Source: Ahaetulla prasina
Taxonomy: Eukaryota > Chordata > Lepidosauria > Squamata > Colubridae
Assembly: GCF_028640845.1 (NCBI RefSeq)
Contig: NC_080540.1
Span: forward strand, 167,777,752-167,841,751
DNA: 64,000 nucleotides
Direction: 5' to 3'
A program made the translations under genes and the position numbers. Shown in pieces: positions 45,801 to 49,096 of the stretch. Positions within the stretch are counted from its first letter, which is position 1. Every line of letters begins with the position of its first letter. Below the pieces are notes generated by a model that saw only the letters and a program-made list of their open reading frames with translations, made no database searches and was not told the DNA's origin.

Positions 45801-46260
45801 AGACGTTTCGCTTCTCATCCAAGAAGCATCTTCGGCTGTGAAGAAGAAACGAAACGTCGTTGAAGAAAAACCAGAAAGTCCAGTTGCCTCTTGGAAAAAA
45901 AAGCACCTTTGGGATGTTGGGCTGATGCAATTTGTTTTGTCTACTGATAAGAAGCCAAGGGAAGCTGGGGAGGCTGAAATGGGGGTGCGTAGCTGGATTC
46001 AAACTTGCAAGTTCTTGGCCAGAACCCAAGAAACTGGGGAGGGAAAATATAATGGGATGATAGCATGATCCTGCCTGTTGGCTGTGAGGTGCTTCATGAG
46101 AACAAATTCCTCAAGTCCGCTTGCTCACTGCCTGTTTCCCCTCCCCACCTCCAGTGTGCCTGAGACCATTTCGCCACCTTCCAGTGAAGAGTTTGAAAAG
46201 CTTCTGCATCCAGACCAAGACCTGCACCCAGACCTTCACTTTTGCCATAATTCAGTGTGA
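1520..46260 (+). CDS. STAT6: STAT6 gene span (partial at 5' end; 13 distinct coding exons, two of them duplicated)
   Basis: Signal transducer and activator of transcription 6, the cytoplasmic-to-nuclear factor that JAKs phosphorylate after IL-4/IL-13 receptor engagement. The exons, in order, match the vertebrate STAT6 architecture from memory of the human protein: end of coiled coil, DNA-binding domain ([29 protein letters not shown]), linker (WSQFNK), SH2 domain ([15 protein letters not shown]), SSYVPA tyrosine site and C-terminal tail. Every exon shown has AG/GT borders and junction phases that agree with the next exon. The N-terminal domain and most of the coiled coil lie before base 1. 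The region after the tyrosine is about 130 residues, against about 206 in human, so the transactivation tail is short. Introns are large (the first is 11.6 kb) and full of transposons. NAB2 follows in convergent orientation. The STAT6 rather than STAT5 or STAT2 identity is secure from the DNA-binding and SH2 sequence plus the neighbour. Confidence 0.96.
1825..3150 (-). mobile_element. L1 LINE, ORF2 C-terminal part
   Basis: Minus-strand open stretches with an L1 C-terminal zinc-knuckle ([19 protein letters not shown]) and [20 protein letters not shown], then an AT-rich 3' end near 1830. It continues after an interruption at 5063-5428. Broken by several frame shifts. Confidence 0.85.
3150..3535 (+). 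mobile_element. LINE 3'-terminal fragment
   Basis: A 78-residue open frame ends with a non-LTR type C-terminus ([20 protein letters not shown] and NTLPDSVV), followed by an AT-rich tail. The L1 reading breaks off around 3140-3150. It is part of the material that interrupts the L1. Confidence 0.55.
3541..4990 (+). mobile_element. CR1/L2-type LINE, RT and C-terminal domain, frameshifted
   Basis: RT motifs are visible: [38 protein letters not shown] and [12 protein letters not shown] (the catalytic YADD). The C-terminal [20 protein letters not shown] segment is in a second frame. The frame changes at a G run near 4084-4093. The 3' UTR is followed by a (TA)n tract. It is a dead copy inserted in the L1. 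Confidence 0.88.
4931..4990. repeat. (AT)n microsatellite
   Basis: About 30 uninterrupted AT repeats directly after the LINE 3' end. Confidence 0.97.
5063..5428 (-). mobile_element. L1 LINE, upstream part of the interrupted ORF2
   Basis: The minus strand codes for [30 protein letters not shown] and then [17 protein letters not shown] in different frames. These are L1 ORF2 motifs that precede those at 1825-3150, so the two pieces are one L1 split by the LINE material between them. Confidence 0.82.
5430..5890 (-). mobile_element. CR1/L2-type LINE 3' end, inverted relative to 3541-4990
   Basis: The minus strand codes for [20 protein letters not shown] and [20 protein letters not shown], the same C-terminus as the + strand copy at 4500-4745. 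It has a TTAT-rich tail at 5430-5452. The two copies form an inverted pair about 0.5 kb apart. Confidence 0.88.
5891..6960. other. STAT6 intron, no feature recognised
   Basis: AT-rich sequence with a degenerate hAT MITE trace near 6110-6215 and a purine/pyrimidine-alternating tatgtata-rich patch at 6535-6625. No exon was seen on either strand. Confidence 0.5.
6961..7175 (+). mobile_element. CORE/MIR-like tRNA SINE
   Basis: tRNA-like head (gtggtgtagtggttagaatg), then ggttgactcaactttccttc, attgttgggggcaatatgct and a gcttagagagggct tail. Same family at 8170-8400, 22008-22148 and around 29326/30467. Confidence 0.75.
7186..7320. mobile_element. TA-flanked MITE (aataagac family)
   Basis: Terminal inverted repeats ccctgtttcccccaaaataagac and the complement, flanked by TA. 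Further copies lie at 57678, 57920, 58172 and 60952. TA duplication suggests the Tc1/mariner superfamily. Confidence 0.85.
7321..8160. other. STAT6 intron, no feature recognised
   Basis: A short (CATA)n run at 7322-7355, then AT-rich sequence without exon or clear repeat. Confidence 0.5.
8170..8400 (-). mobile_element. CORE/MIR-like tRNA SINE
   Basis: Reverse complement of the family at 6961: agccctctctaagcggttta, ttgcccccaacaatctgggt and the tRNA-like end ctaaccactataccagc. Confidence 0.78.
8465..8690 (-). mobile_element. tRNA-derived SINE
   Basis: TTTATT-rich tail, then the reverse of the gaaaataggaggagg and ccttgagttattt segments seen at 39385-39600, and the head at tagatagaccaca. Confidence 0.7.
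8937..9305. mobile_element. Tigger-like MITE, old copy
   Basis: Degenerate version of the CAGGTAGTCCTCGACTTA...CTACCTG family, with TA flanks. Clearer copies lie at 15973, 48395, 49097 and 59975. Confidence 0.7.
9549..10092. mobile_element. hAT nonautonomous element (CAGGGGTGAAAT family)
   Basis: Starts CAGGGGTGAAAT and ends catttcacccc. The interior has repeated, inverted gcttttaaaagcatttttt blocks. The right terminus is diverged, and no clear 8-bp duplication is left. Related full copies lie at 29349 and 39829. Confidence 0.75.
10093..11020. other. STAT6 intron, no feature recognised
   Basis: AT-rich sequence without a supported exon or repeat on either strand. Confidence 0.5.
11021..11551 (+). 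mobile_element. possible solo LTR
   Basis: Begins TGTGGCCTGTCGGCAGCC. It has a TATA-like aaataaata at 11349, an AATAAA at about 11489, and a plausible end taaaca near 11551. No matching target duplication was found, so the limits are uncertain. The 116-codon acidic frame inside is not a recognisable protein. Confidence 0.4.
11848..12763 (+). mobile_element. Sauria SINE interrupted by an LTR
   Basis: tRNA head (gtggctcagtggctaagacg, gcttgtcgatcgaaaggtca), a central gcaagtagaaaaataggga block and the 3' part ctagagtcgggaacgactag with a CCTTTCCCTTT tail. It is flanked by acatctctcaa at 11837-11847 and 12764-12774. A 551-bp LTR sits inside it. Confidence 0.9.
12050..12600. mobile_element. solo LTR inside the Sauria SINE
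   Basis: Begins TGTTTTGTCC and ends GACACAACA. It is flanked by agtgt (12045-12049) and agcgt (12601-12605), a 5-bp duplication with one mismatch. It has the TATA-like ttttatatcc and the ggctccatgactcagc block shared with the LTR at 49343. It contains a doubled ~30-bp unit at 12521-12575. No internal retroviral or gypsy-type coding region is present. Confidence 0.85.
12813..12880. repeat. (GATA)n microsatellite
   Basis: About 17 GATA units. The rest of 12775-13254 is intron without other recognisable features. Confidence 0.97.
13255..13443 (+). CDS. STAT6: STAT6 exon: start of DNA-binding domain
   Basis: Acceptor tttcctctccag, donor gtgaga. It codes for [18 protein letters not shown] near the start and [17 protein letters not shown] near the end, nearly identical to the human STAT6 DNA-binding domain entry. 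The 189-bp exon enters after two bases and leaves two bases (AG). Confidence 0.97.
13444..14237. other. STAT6 intron with an undefined repeat
   Basis: 13747-13790 (ttagaattagaataactttg) resembles 11762-11800, and 14215-14240 resembles the sequence near 11820-11835, so both are probably pieces of one LINE-like repeat. The family was not identified. Confidence 0.4.
14257..15705 (+). mobile_element. short L1-like retroposon with 19-bp target duplication
   Basis: Flanked exactly by gaaatttgcgaaggtggag at 14238-14256 and 15706-15724. It has an L1-like GC-rich 5' leader, one 112-codon frame (14808-15146: [20 protein letters not shown]...), then a G-rich 3' UTR and an A-rich tail after ttttgaataaaa. 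No RT is present. It looks like an internally deleted or ORF1-only L1 moved by L1 machinery. The frame is not a known host protein. Confidence 0.85.
15725..15972. other. STAT6 intron, no feature recognised
   Basis: AT-rich unique-looking sequence between the L1-like insertion and a MITE. Confidence 0.45.
15973..16353. mobile_element. Tigger-like MITE (CAGGTAGTCCTC family)
   Basis: Ends CAGGTAGTCCTCAACTTACG and the complement ...GAGGACTACCTG, flanked by TA on both sides. Interior gtcacttttttcagtg-type sequence is shared by many copies in this window. TA flanks and CAG ends suggest pogo/Tigger of the Tc1/mariner group. Confidence 0.9.
16587..16674 (+). CDS. STAT6: STAT6 exon: DNA-binding domain
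   Basis: Acceptor gacttcag, donor gtaagt. It codes for ESTGEIVNN...SCTAQFKNL, matching human ESTGEIINN...CCSALFKNL. The 88-bp exon exits in phase 0. Confidence 0.96.
16675..17736. other. STAT6 intron, no feature recognised
   Basis: Contains open frames but none with splice borders or recognisable residues. Confidence 0.5.
17737..17963. mobile_element. hAT MITE with perfect 8-bp duplication
   Basis: Ends CAGTGCTGAAAT and ATTTCACCCCTG, flanked by catggggg at 17729-17736 and 17964-17971. Interior gtgggcgtggcttggtgggc and ccggttctccagaacctgc. Confidence 0.9.
18063..18185 (+). CDS. STAT6: STAT6 exon: DNA-binding domain core
   Basis: Acceptor catcttcag, donor gtagca. 41 codons, phase 0 to 0, starting [20 protein letters not shown]; human has [20 protein letters not shown]. 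This is the basic DNA-contacting stretch. Confidence 0.97.
18716..18948. mobile_element. hAT and Tigger-like MITE fragments
   Basis: 18716-18800 carries the accggttctc and gggtgggcgtggc motifs of the hAT MITE. 18835-18948 is the 3' part of the Tigger-like family (cagtgccattgtaactttga). Both are truncated. The rest of 18186-19392 is plain intron. Confidence 0.65.
19393..19550 (+). mobile_element. chimeric SINE: Sauria-type tRNA head with CR1 tail
   Basis: Head ggtggctcagtggctaagac, gagcttgtcgatcagaaagg and gcagttcgaatccct, followed directly by ttggactatatgacctccaa and ggtcccttccagctct, the CR1 terminus. A second copy lies on the - strand at 48885-49032. Confidence 0.85.
19605..19675 (+). repeat. 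fragment of an unassigned palindromic retroelement end
   Basis: aaagtccagttgcctcttg, acctttgggacaaccatgac and tggatgactg match the right arms of the foldbacks at 45715 and 61580. Confidence 0.7.
19805..20342. mobile_element. SPIN-type hAT element, nonautonomous
   Basis: Ends CAGTGGTTCTCAACCT and AGGTTGAGAACCGCTG, flanked by the perfect duplication ccttaggt (19797-19804, 20343-20350). On the reverse strand the right end reads gtgggtcgggaccccattgg and then gcctaagaccatcggaaat, as remembered for SPIN. A 32-bp unit (aatacaattccccacgatgt...) is repeated three times at about 19851-19925. No transposase. Confidence 0.88.
20351..21163. other. STAT6 intron, no feature recognised
   Basis: A G run at 20583-20593. 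No exon or repeat was recognised. Confidence 0.5.
21164..21445. mobile_element. hAT MITE with perfect 8-bp duplication
   Basis: Ends CAGGGGTGAAAT and TTTCACTCCTG, flanked by cttctcct at 21156-21163 and 21446-21453. Contains ggttacttcctggttaaaac, a local inverted repeat. Confidence 0.9.
21677..21769 (+). CDS. STAT6: STAT6 exon: end of DNA-binding domain
   Basis: Acceptor cgttttag, donor gtaagt. 31 codons, phase 0 to 0: [20 protein letters not shown] followed by TILWDNAF. This is the strongly conserved STAT signature segment. Confidence 0.98.
22008..22392 (+). mobile_element. CORE/MIR-like SINE interrupted by a TA MITE
   Basis: SINE sequence 22020-22148 stops at gcggTA and resumes at 22360 with TAtaagtctaagtgctg. 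The insert is the MITE at 22149-22359. Confidence 0.8.
22149..22359. mobile_element. TA-flanked MITE (CAGTAGAACCTCTGGTCA family)
   Basis: Inverted ends CAGTAGAACCTCTGGTCACG and the complement, flanked by TA, inserted into a SINE. Only this copy was seen in the window. Confidence 0.9.
22394..22508. repeat. (TAGAA)n microsatellite at a LINE 3' end
   Basis: About 23 near-perfect copies of a 5-bp unit directly next to the 3' end of the LINE at 22509. Confidence 0.97.
22509..24960 (-). mobile_element. CR1/L2/L3-type LINE, 3' part, in STAT6 intron
   Basis: Reverse-strand reverse transcriptase with decayed frames. The left part codes for a C-terminal RT segment with [20 protein letters not shown] and [13 protein letters not shown], and ends with [13 protein letters not shown]. 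The right part holds [12 protein letters not shown] and endonuclease-like sequence. The 3' end abuts the (TAGAA)n tract, the microsatellite-seeding pattern known for snake L3/CR1 LINEs. The right boundary is approximate. Confidence 0.85.
25102..25308 (+). CDS. STAT6: STAT6 linker-domain exon, duplicate copy A
   Basis: Acceptor gatctgttccag, donor gtctct (a weak GT). 69 codons, phase 0 to 0, from [17 protein letters not shown] to VSWSQFNK. It encodes the same protein as the copy at 27867-28073. The two differ at two synonymous third positions (Pro cca/ccc, Ala gct/gcc). Either copy can join the exon at 21769 in frame. Confidence 0.93.
25406..25500 (+). CDS. STAT6: STAT6 linker/SH2 junction exon, duplicate copy A
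   Basis: Acceptor cttacag, donor gtaaga. It codes for [20 protein letters not shown] and ends KNYWSDR, with the last Arg split AG/A. The 95-bp exon enters in phase 0 and leaves two bases. It joins 28819 correctly. Joined to the duplicate linker exon at 27867 it would shift frame and reach a stop (TAG) at about 28027. Confidence 0.92.
25553..25765 (+). mobile_element. tRNA-derived SINE (duplicated unit A)
   Basis: ggtgcagtggttaaggtgct, ctggactagaaatgagg, gagagccagctgggtgaatt and an (AAAT)n tail. It is carried along in the tandem duplication. Confidence 0.8.
25877..27720 (-). mobile_element. LINE fragment in duplicated unit B (3' end missing)
   Basis: Same family and orientation as 22509-24960, but cut at 25877 by the duplication junction, so it lacks the 3' UTR and the (TAGAA)n tail. 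RT pieces [20 protein letters not shown] and [15 protein letters not shown] are visible with frame breaks between them. Confidence 0.85.
27867..28073 (+). CDS. STAT6: STAT6 linker-domain exon, duplicate copy B
   Basis: Identical in protein to 25102-25308 and with the same splice borders, sitting in the second unit of the tandem duplication. A normal mRNA can contain only one of the two exon pairs. Both copies are free of stops and splice-site damage, so sequence alone does not show which is used. Confidence 0.9.
28171..28265 (+). CDS. STAT6: STAT6 linker/SH2 junction exon, duplicate copy B
   Basis: Same borders and protein as 25406-25500. The only coding change seen is Tyr tat to tac. It is the copy nearest the next unique exon (28819), so in a simple linear splice it would be the natural partner. 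Confidence 0.9.
28313..28540 (+). mobile_element. tRNA-derived SINE (duplicated unit B)
   Basis: The partner of 25553-25765. It differs at a few bases and has a longer AAAT tail, an expansion since duplication. Confidence 0.8.
28819..28955 (+). CDS. STAT6: STAT6 exon: SH2 domain with FLLRFS
   Basis: Acceptor gttcattcag, donor gtatgt. It codes for [17 protein letters not shown] and then [18 protein letters not shown]. The Arg of FLLRFS is the phosphotyrosine-binding residue of STAT SH2 domains and is intact. Phases 2 in, 1 out. Confidence 0.98.
29253..29325 (-). mobile_element. L3/CR1 LINE 3' tip
   Basis: (TAGAA)n followed by attttattggccaagtgtga and ttggacacacaaggaatttg, the same 3' end as at 22509. 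The sequence 29041-29252 between it and the STAT6 SH2 exon is plain intron. Confidence 0.85.
29326..30660 (-). mobile_element. CORE/MIR-like SINE split by a hAT element
   Basis: SINE start tatcgcttcaaagtgttgtacagcc is cut at 29348 and continues at 30467 (gtacagccccctctaagcag) through the tRNA-like end near 30655. Confidence 0.82.
29349..30466. mobile_element. hAT nonautonomous element, 1.1 kb, inserted in a SINE
   Basis: Ends tagaggtgaaat and ATTTCACCCCTG, flanked by the perfect duplication gtacagcc (29341-29348, 30467-30474). Interior includes acacaacacaactgactcac repeated twice and ttttaaaagc inverted blocks like those at 9549 and 39829. No transposase frame was found. Confidence 0.88.
30661..31020 (-). 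mobile_element. CR1/L2-type LINE C-terminal fragment, decayed
   Basis: The minus strand resembles the family C-terminus ([25 protein letters not shown]). No intact frame. Confidence 0.7.
31357..31659. repeat. interstitial telomere-like tract (CCCTAA/CCCTTA)n
   Basis: About 300 bp of ccctaa mixed with cccttac variants, the C-rich strand of TTAGGG repeats, in a STAT6 intron between decayed LINE pieces. A short ctaaccctaaccctaa echo lies at 31808-31823. Confidence 0.95.
31960..32330 (-). mobile_element. decayed LINE reverse transcriptase fragment
   Basis: The reverse complement near 32000-32055 gives VPQGCILSP followed, after a frame break, by FNIYMK, the RT motif also seen at 3785-3850. It probably belongs with 30661-31020, split by the telomere-like tract. 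Confidence 0.65.
32670..32961. mobile_element. hAT MITE (accggttctgtgggtgtggc family)
   Basis: Ends CAGTGGTGGAATTC and AATTGCACCCTTG. Contains tandem ~35-bp units (gggaaggatactacaaaatccccattcc). Flanks are AT-rich, so the 8-bp duplication is unclear. Confidence 0.8.
33841..34735 (-). mobile_element. L3/CR1 LINE 3' end interrupted by a Sauria SINE
   Basis: (TCGAA/TAGAA)n, then ttattggccaagtatgattg and the same 3' UTR as at 22509-22860. The interruption is 33996-34358. Confidence 0.88.
33996..34358 (-). mobile_element. full-length Sauria SINE
   Basis: On the reverse strand: gccaccgtgtccc-side tRNA head, agcttgtcgatcg, and the 3' end ctagagtcggcaacgactag with an ACCTTTACCTTTACTTT tail. Perfect 12-bp duplication atgatagtcata at 33984-33995 and 34359-34370. 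Confidence 0.93.
34903..35049 (+). CDS. STAT6: STAT6 exon: C-terminal half of SH2
   Basis: Acceptor ttgtctcag, donor gtgagt. It codes for [20 protein letters not shown] and ends [10 protein letters not shown]; human has IENIQPFSAKDLSIRSL...DEAFRSHY. 147 bp, phases consistent with both neighbours. Confidence 0.97.
35050..36732. other. STAT6 intron, no repeat recognised
   Basis: Unique-looking AT-rich sequence between the SH2 exon and the tyrosine exon. Confidence 0.5.
36733..36793 (+). CDS. STAT6: STAT6 exon: activating tyrosine (human Y641 equivalent)
   Basis: Donor gtgagt. A 61-bp exon coding for [18 protein letters not shown]. The Tyr codon is at 36759-36761 and aligns with human GRGYVPATIKMT, the JAK target that lets STAT6 dimerise. 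The acceptor is a CAGCAG tandem (NAGNAG), so splicing three bases later (36736) would change Asn-Thr-Glu-Thr to Asn-Lys-Thr without altering frame. Confidence 0.94.
37005..37445 (-). mobile_element. CR1 LINE 3' end
   Basis: Begins with the reverse of the CR1 terminus (aaggttagaagggaccttgg, aggtcttatagtccaagccc) and continues through ctccagtgatggagcaccca and ctatgtggcagcccctcaaa. Confidence 0.9.
37891..37986 (+). CDS. STAT6: STAT6 exon: C-terminal tail
   Basis: Acceptor caatttcag, donor gtaagt. It codes for 31 complete residues from [17 protein letters not shown] to HSVSTYH. There is no clear residue match to the human tail, which is poorly conserved. The call rests on splice borders, matching phases (1 base in, 2 out) and position. 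Confidence 0.82.
37987..39384. other. STAT6 intron, no repeat recognised
   Basis: Unique-looking sequence after the tail exon. No further exon found. Confidence 0.45.
39385..39605 (+). mobile_element. tRNA-derived SINE
   Basis: gtctagtgcttaagcatcag, ggcatgaaagccagctggct, ggggaaaataggaggaggaa and cttgagttatttaaaaata. Same family as 25553 and 8465. Confidence 0.78.
39829..40398. mobile_element. hAT nonautonomous element (CAGGGGTGAAAT family)
   Basis: Ends CAGGGGTGAAAT and ATTTCACCACTG, flanked by gtaaaacc and gtaaaaac (one mismatch). Interior inverted gcttttaaaagcattttt blocks. Confidence 0.85.
40730..41136. mobile_element. Tigger-like MITE
   Basis: Starts TA-CAGGTGATCCTTGACTTAC and ends gtaagtcaaggattacc. 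Confidence 0.8.
41401..41813. mobile_element. Tigger-like MITE, old copy
   Basis: gggtagtcctcacttaacca at the left, aagcaaagactatctgta at the right. Diverged. Confidence 0.7.
41838..42571. mobile_element. 734-bp foldback element, TA duplication
   Basis: Ends ctgtattttttggactataa and the complement, flanked by TA. Left (about 41850-42180) and right (about 42190-42560) arms are imperfect inverted copies of each other, which explains the similar open frames on opposite strands ([24 protein letters not shown]). These are not genes. Confidence 0.85.
42572..42966. other. STAT6 intron, no feature recognised
   Basis: AT-rich sequence up to the acceptor of the 42967 exon. Confidence 0.45.
42967..43134 (+). 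CDS. STAT6: STAT6 exon: C-terminal tail
   Basis: Acceptor ctctcacag, donor gtgagt. It codes for 55 complete residues, including [17 protein letters not shown] and [11 protein letters not shown]. It is acidic and Ser/Pro rich, as expected for a transactivation region. Phases fit both neighbours, and the reading frame is open for exactly the exon. Confidence 0.85.
43401..45568 (-). mobile_element. 2.2-kb L1-like insertion with 14-bp target duplication
   Basis: Flanked exactly by atgtcctcagtttc at 43387-43400 and 45569-45582. A T-rich left end is the poly(A) side of a minus-strand element. The GC-rich right end (45300-45568) is an L1-like 5' UTR. A short frame, [17 protein letters not shown] (44806-44621), may be an ORF1 remnant. 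No RT was found. Confidence 0.82.
45715..45925. repeat. inverted dimer of a retroelement end
   Basis: The left arm (cccaaaggtgctttttttt, aagaggcaactgactttcca) and right arm (gaaagtccagttgcctcttg, agcacctttgggatg) are inverted copies around cttcggctgtgaag. Family also at 61580 and 19605. The ggatgag and gaaacgtctt motifs resemble ends of Penelope- or DIRS-like elements; unproven. Confidence 0.75.
46155..46260 (+). CDS. STAT6: STAT6 last coding exon and stop
   Basis: Acceptor ccacctccag. It codes for [20 protein letters not shown] and ends HFCHNSV, then [15 protein letters not shown] resembles the human segment holding the LxxLL motif that binds the NCoA-1 co-activator. Here the first Leu is Phe (FEKLL). 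About 40 residues that follow in human are replaced by a short unrelated end. Confidence 0.86.
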
Positions 46261-48384
46261 CCCATTTATATGTGCTTGTCGTCTTTCTCTCTAACACCTT
46301 GGAGATACTTTAATGGACCTTTTATGTACTTCTCCCTATCAAGCCGGGACATAAACAGTGATGGCTGGTAACCCAGAAGACTTACCATGTACAGAAAACG
46401 ACTCCTGGGCTCTTCTGCATATCTACTTCATCCTTCATTAGATCTTTGCAAGTTCTTCTGAACCAAGACCCGCTTCAGTTGCGTGCCAAGTCAGGCACAT
46501 GCTCAGCCTATATTGTCAGCACAGCCAATGGAGTAAGAGAGGTTCTCCCACTGACTCACACCTCCTTTGCTGTGGGCAGTAATATCTGGGGGAAGGGGGA
46601 CAAACATGATGCAATAGCACCTCCGTGTGCTTTACCGCTTATCTGTGTTACCTCTGGATCGCAAGGGAGATTTGGTGGTTTTCCATTTATAGCACATTAG
46701 ATTGATTGTTTATCAGTTACCAGCAGCCAAGACAGAAAATATTTCATCAGGAACTTCAGAAGAAAATTTCTTTGTTCAATTAATGTAGGTAAAGTCTTGG
46801 TTGGGCTGCTGATCCTTTCATGTATTTAGATGGGTCAGTTGCGCAAATGAAATGATTCCAATGGAGTCTTCATTATTTTTCATTTCTCCTTTGGAAGAAG
46901 AGACACCGGATTTCCTCCCAGAATTTAATGTTCCACAGCCTTTCGCCGTATCGTACAGAATTGTTAGGTAGAGTGAGGTGACCATCTCAGGCCAAAACAA
47001 GAGCGATGGTGGGAAAGTGTTGAATTGTCACATGGCCTCCCTTGCCAATTTGCCAAAGTAACCTACTGCCTTCGGTATGGTGGTGAATGCAATCTTCTCA
47101 CCAAGTTTCGGTCCATAGTTGGGAGGTGGGGGTGTAGGTGGGATTCAATTTTCACCCAAACAGCTACAAAATATTTTGGGCCAGTTTTGCCAACTTGCAG
47201 TTCCTCTATAATAGATGGAGCCTAGATTCTTTACACCTTTTTCTCTGACCCAGTGAATTTTGGCTTCTTAAGATAAGGACTGCAACACTTGTGCCATTGT
47301 TCCTGGGTAGGATAATGTAAAATAGAGATTTCCCCCTATATTAGCAGCTGGCACGGCCCAATCATTTATACTAGATTTCTTATTGTACAGACTCTATTCT
47401 CATTTGCCAAATCCTGGTAAAAGGTGCAGTGTAAAATAACCCATAAAATCTTTATTCCAAAATAACAAAATAAATAATCTACTGTATACATTACAAATGA
47501 AAGAATGCTAGTTTTCCTATAAAGACACAAAGGCTGTAGGGTAGAAGATGGAGACTTGACTGAATACCAGTTGAGTATTAATTTTAATTCAACAGGAGTT
47601 CCAAGGTTTACCTGAACAATGTATGTTTTGCAAGTCAGTTTGTTTCAGCAAATGTTGCTTTCAGACTGCTTTGAAGGAGATATTGTTCCGCCTTTATCTC
47701 ATACTGTCATTATGCCATAATTATAATGCACAAAGGAGAATGGGAGAATGTTATTTTCCTCAGGGAAGATACAATCCCTGGAGGGGAAACTGAAACTCTC
47801 CTGTCCCAGAGTCAGACAGGGGTTTAATTCCCTTCCTTTTTAAGGTTTTCTCAATTTCACCCCATTCCCCTTTGGCATAAAGAGGACTATACCATTGAGA
47901 AAGCCTTAGGAAATGTTCTCCTATTCCCTTAAAAAAAAACAAAAAAACACAGAGTAGTTGTAAAGTTAACTGTTGAATTACAATCCCCCCTCTCCATTGC
48001 ATGTGTGTTTAAGGGCACCGAATCCAACACGTTCCTCTCAAGAGGCGATAACTCCAGAAATATCTGTTCTGATTCCTGTTCAAAAATCTCAGCAAATACA
48101 GCAGTTACTATAAACCAAATGGTCGGGGTGTGGGTGTGTGTGGGTTTACCTGAACTTGAAACTAGTAAGGGATAGTCATCCAGCAGACTTATAAAAGCCT
48201 GTAATTTTCCATCAGCTGATTTTACTTTCTATAAAACTGCTTCAAAATGGAAGATCCATACAGGATCTTCCATTTTCTGCGTGTGGTGTAGAGACCAGCC
48301 CATCTACTTCTCGCTATGATGGCACTGGGTTCCTCTTTGCTGTTCATTTCTCTTCCCCGAATACAGGAAATTGAAGTGGTAGGG
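46261..48384. other. STAT6 3' UTR and intergenic sequence
   Basis: No coding exon or recognisable repeat was seen. The first part is presumably STAT6 3' UTR. The rest is unique-looking sequence up to the next MITE. Confidence 0.5.
47451..47474. terminator. possible back-to-back poly(A) signals between STAT6 and NAB2
   Basis: AATAAA on the + strand at 47469-47474 and AATAAA on the - strand (tttatt, 47456-47451) lie within 24 bp. The + signal would give STAT6 a 3' UTR of about 1.2 kb. NAB2 also has closer ATTAAA candidates on the - strand at 50449-50444 and 50143-50138. No transcript evidence is available, and AT-rich DNA gives such hexamers by chance. Confidence 0.25.
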
Positions 48385-48394
48385 AAGAAAAGTA

Positions 48395-48776
48395 CAGGTA
48401 ATCCTTGACACACAACCATTCCTGTTAAATGGGCACTGAAAAAAGTGACTTTTAAATGTAAGTGCCCTCGCACTTACAACTGTCACAGCAGTCATGTGAT
48501 CAAAATTCTGTTACTTGGAAACCGGCATATATTATTTGATGGTTGCAGCATGGGGGGGGCTGGGGTTACATGATCATCATTTGTGACCTCCTCAGATGCC
48601 TTCCAATGAGCAAAGTGAAGGGGGGAAAGCCGGATTTACTTCACTGCAGTGGTTTGCTTAACAACTGTGGCAAAAAAAAATGTATTATAAAACCAGGCAC
48701 GATTCATTTAATGACTACCTTGCTTAACAAGACAAATTCTGGTCACAGTTGTGGTTGTTAAACTGAGGATTACCTG
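48395..48776. mobile_element. Tigger-like MITE
   Basis: CAGGTAATCCTTGACACACA to GAGGATTACCTG, flanked by TA. Confidence 0.88.
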
Positions 48777-48884
48777 TATAAATAAGCTCTGAGAATAGGC
48801 GCGAGAAGCCTTAGGGAAAGAGTAGGGGAGCACTGAGGGAGAATGACATTCGACATGAATCTCAGCAAGGCCTCCTCTCCGTCG

Positions 48885-49032
48885 ATAGAATAACAACAGA
48901 GTTGGAAGGGACCTTGGAGGTCATCTAGTCCAAACCCCTGCTCACACAGGAGACCTATACTAGGGATTCGAACCGCCGACCTTTCTGATCGACAAACTCA
49001 GCATCTTAGCCACTGAGCCAGCTAGCCAGGCC
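48885..49032 (-). mobile_element. chimeric SINE: tRNA head with CR1 tail
   Basis: Reverse of the 19393 family: agagttggaagggaccttgg, aggtcatctagtccaaaccc, then gattcgaaccgccgaccttt and cttagccactgagcca. Confidence 0.85.
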
Positions 49033-49096
49033 TTGGTTGGAAAAGGGATGGATTCTGATATTAATTCACCTCCCTGCATCAAGTTTTGATAGAATA

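Noticed and set aside
45780..45870. Hammerhead ribozyme in the ggatgag...gaaacgtc motif
   Set aside because: The CUGANGA core is not exact and the stems do not form the three-way junction when paired by eye. A covariance-model search would be needed.
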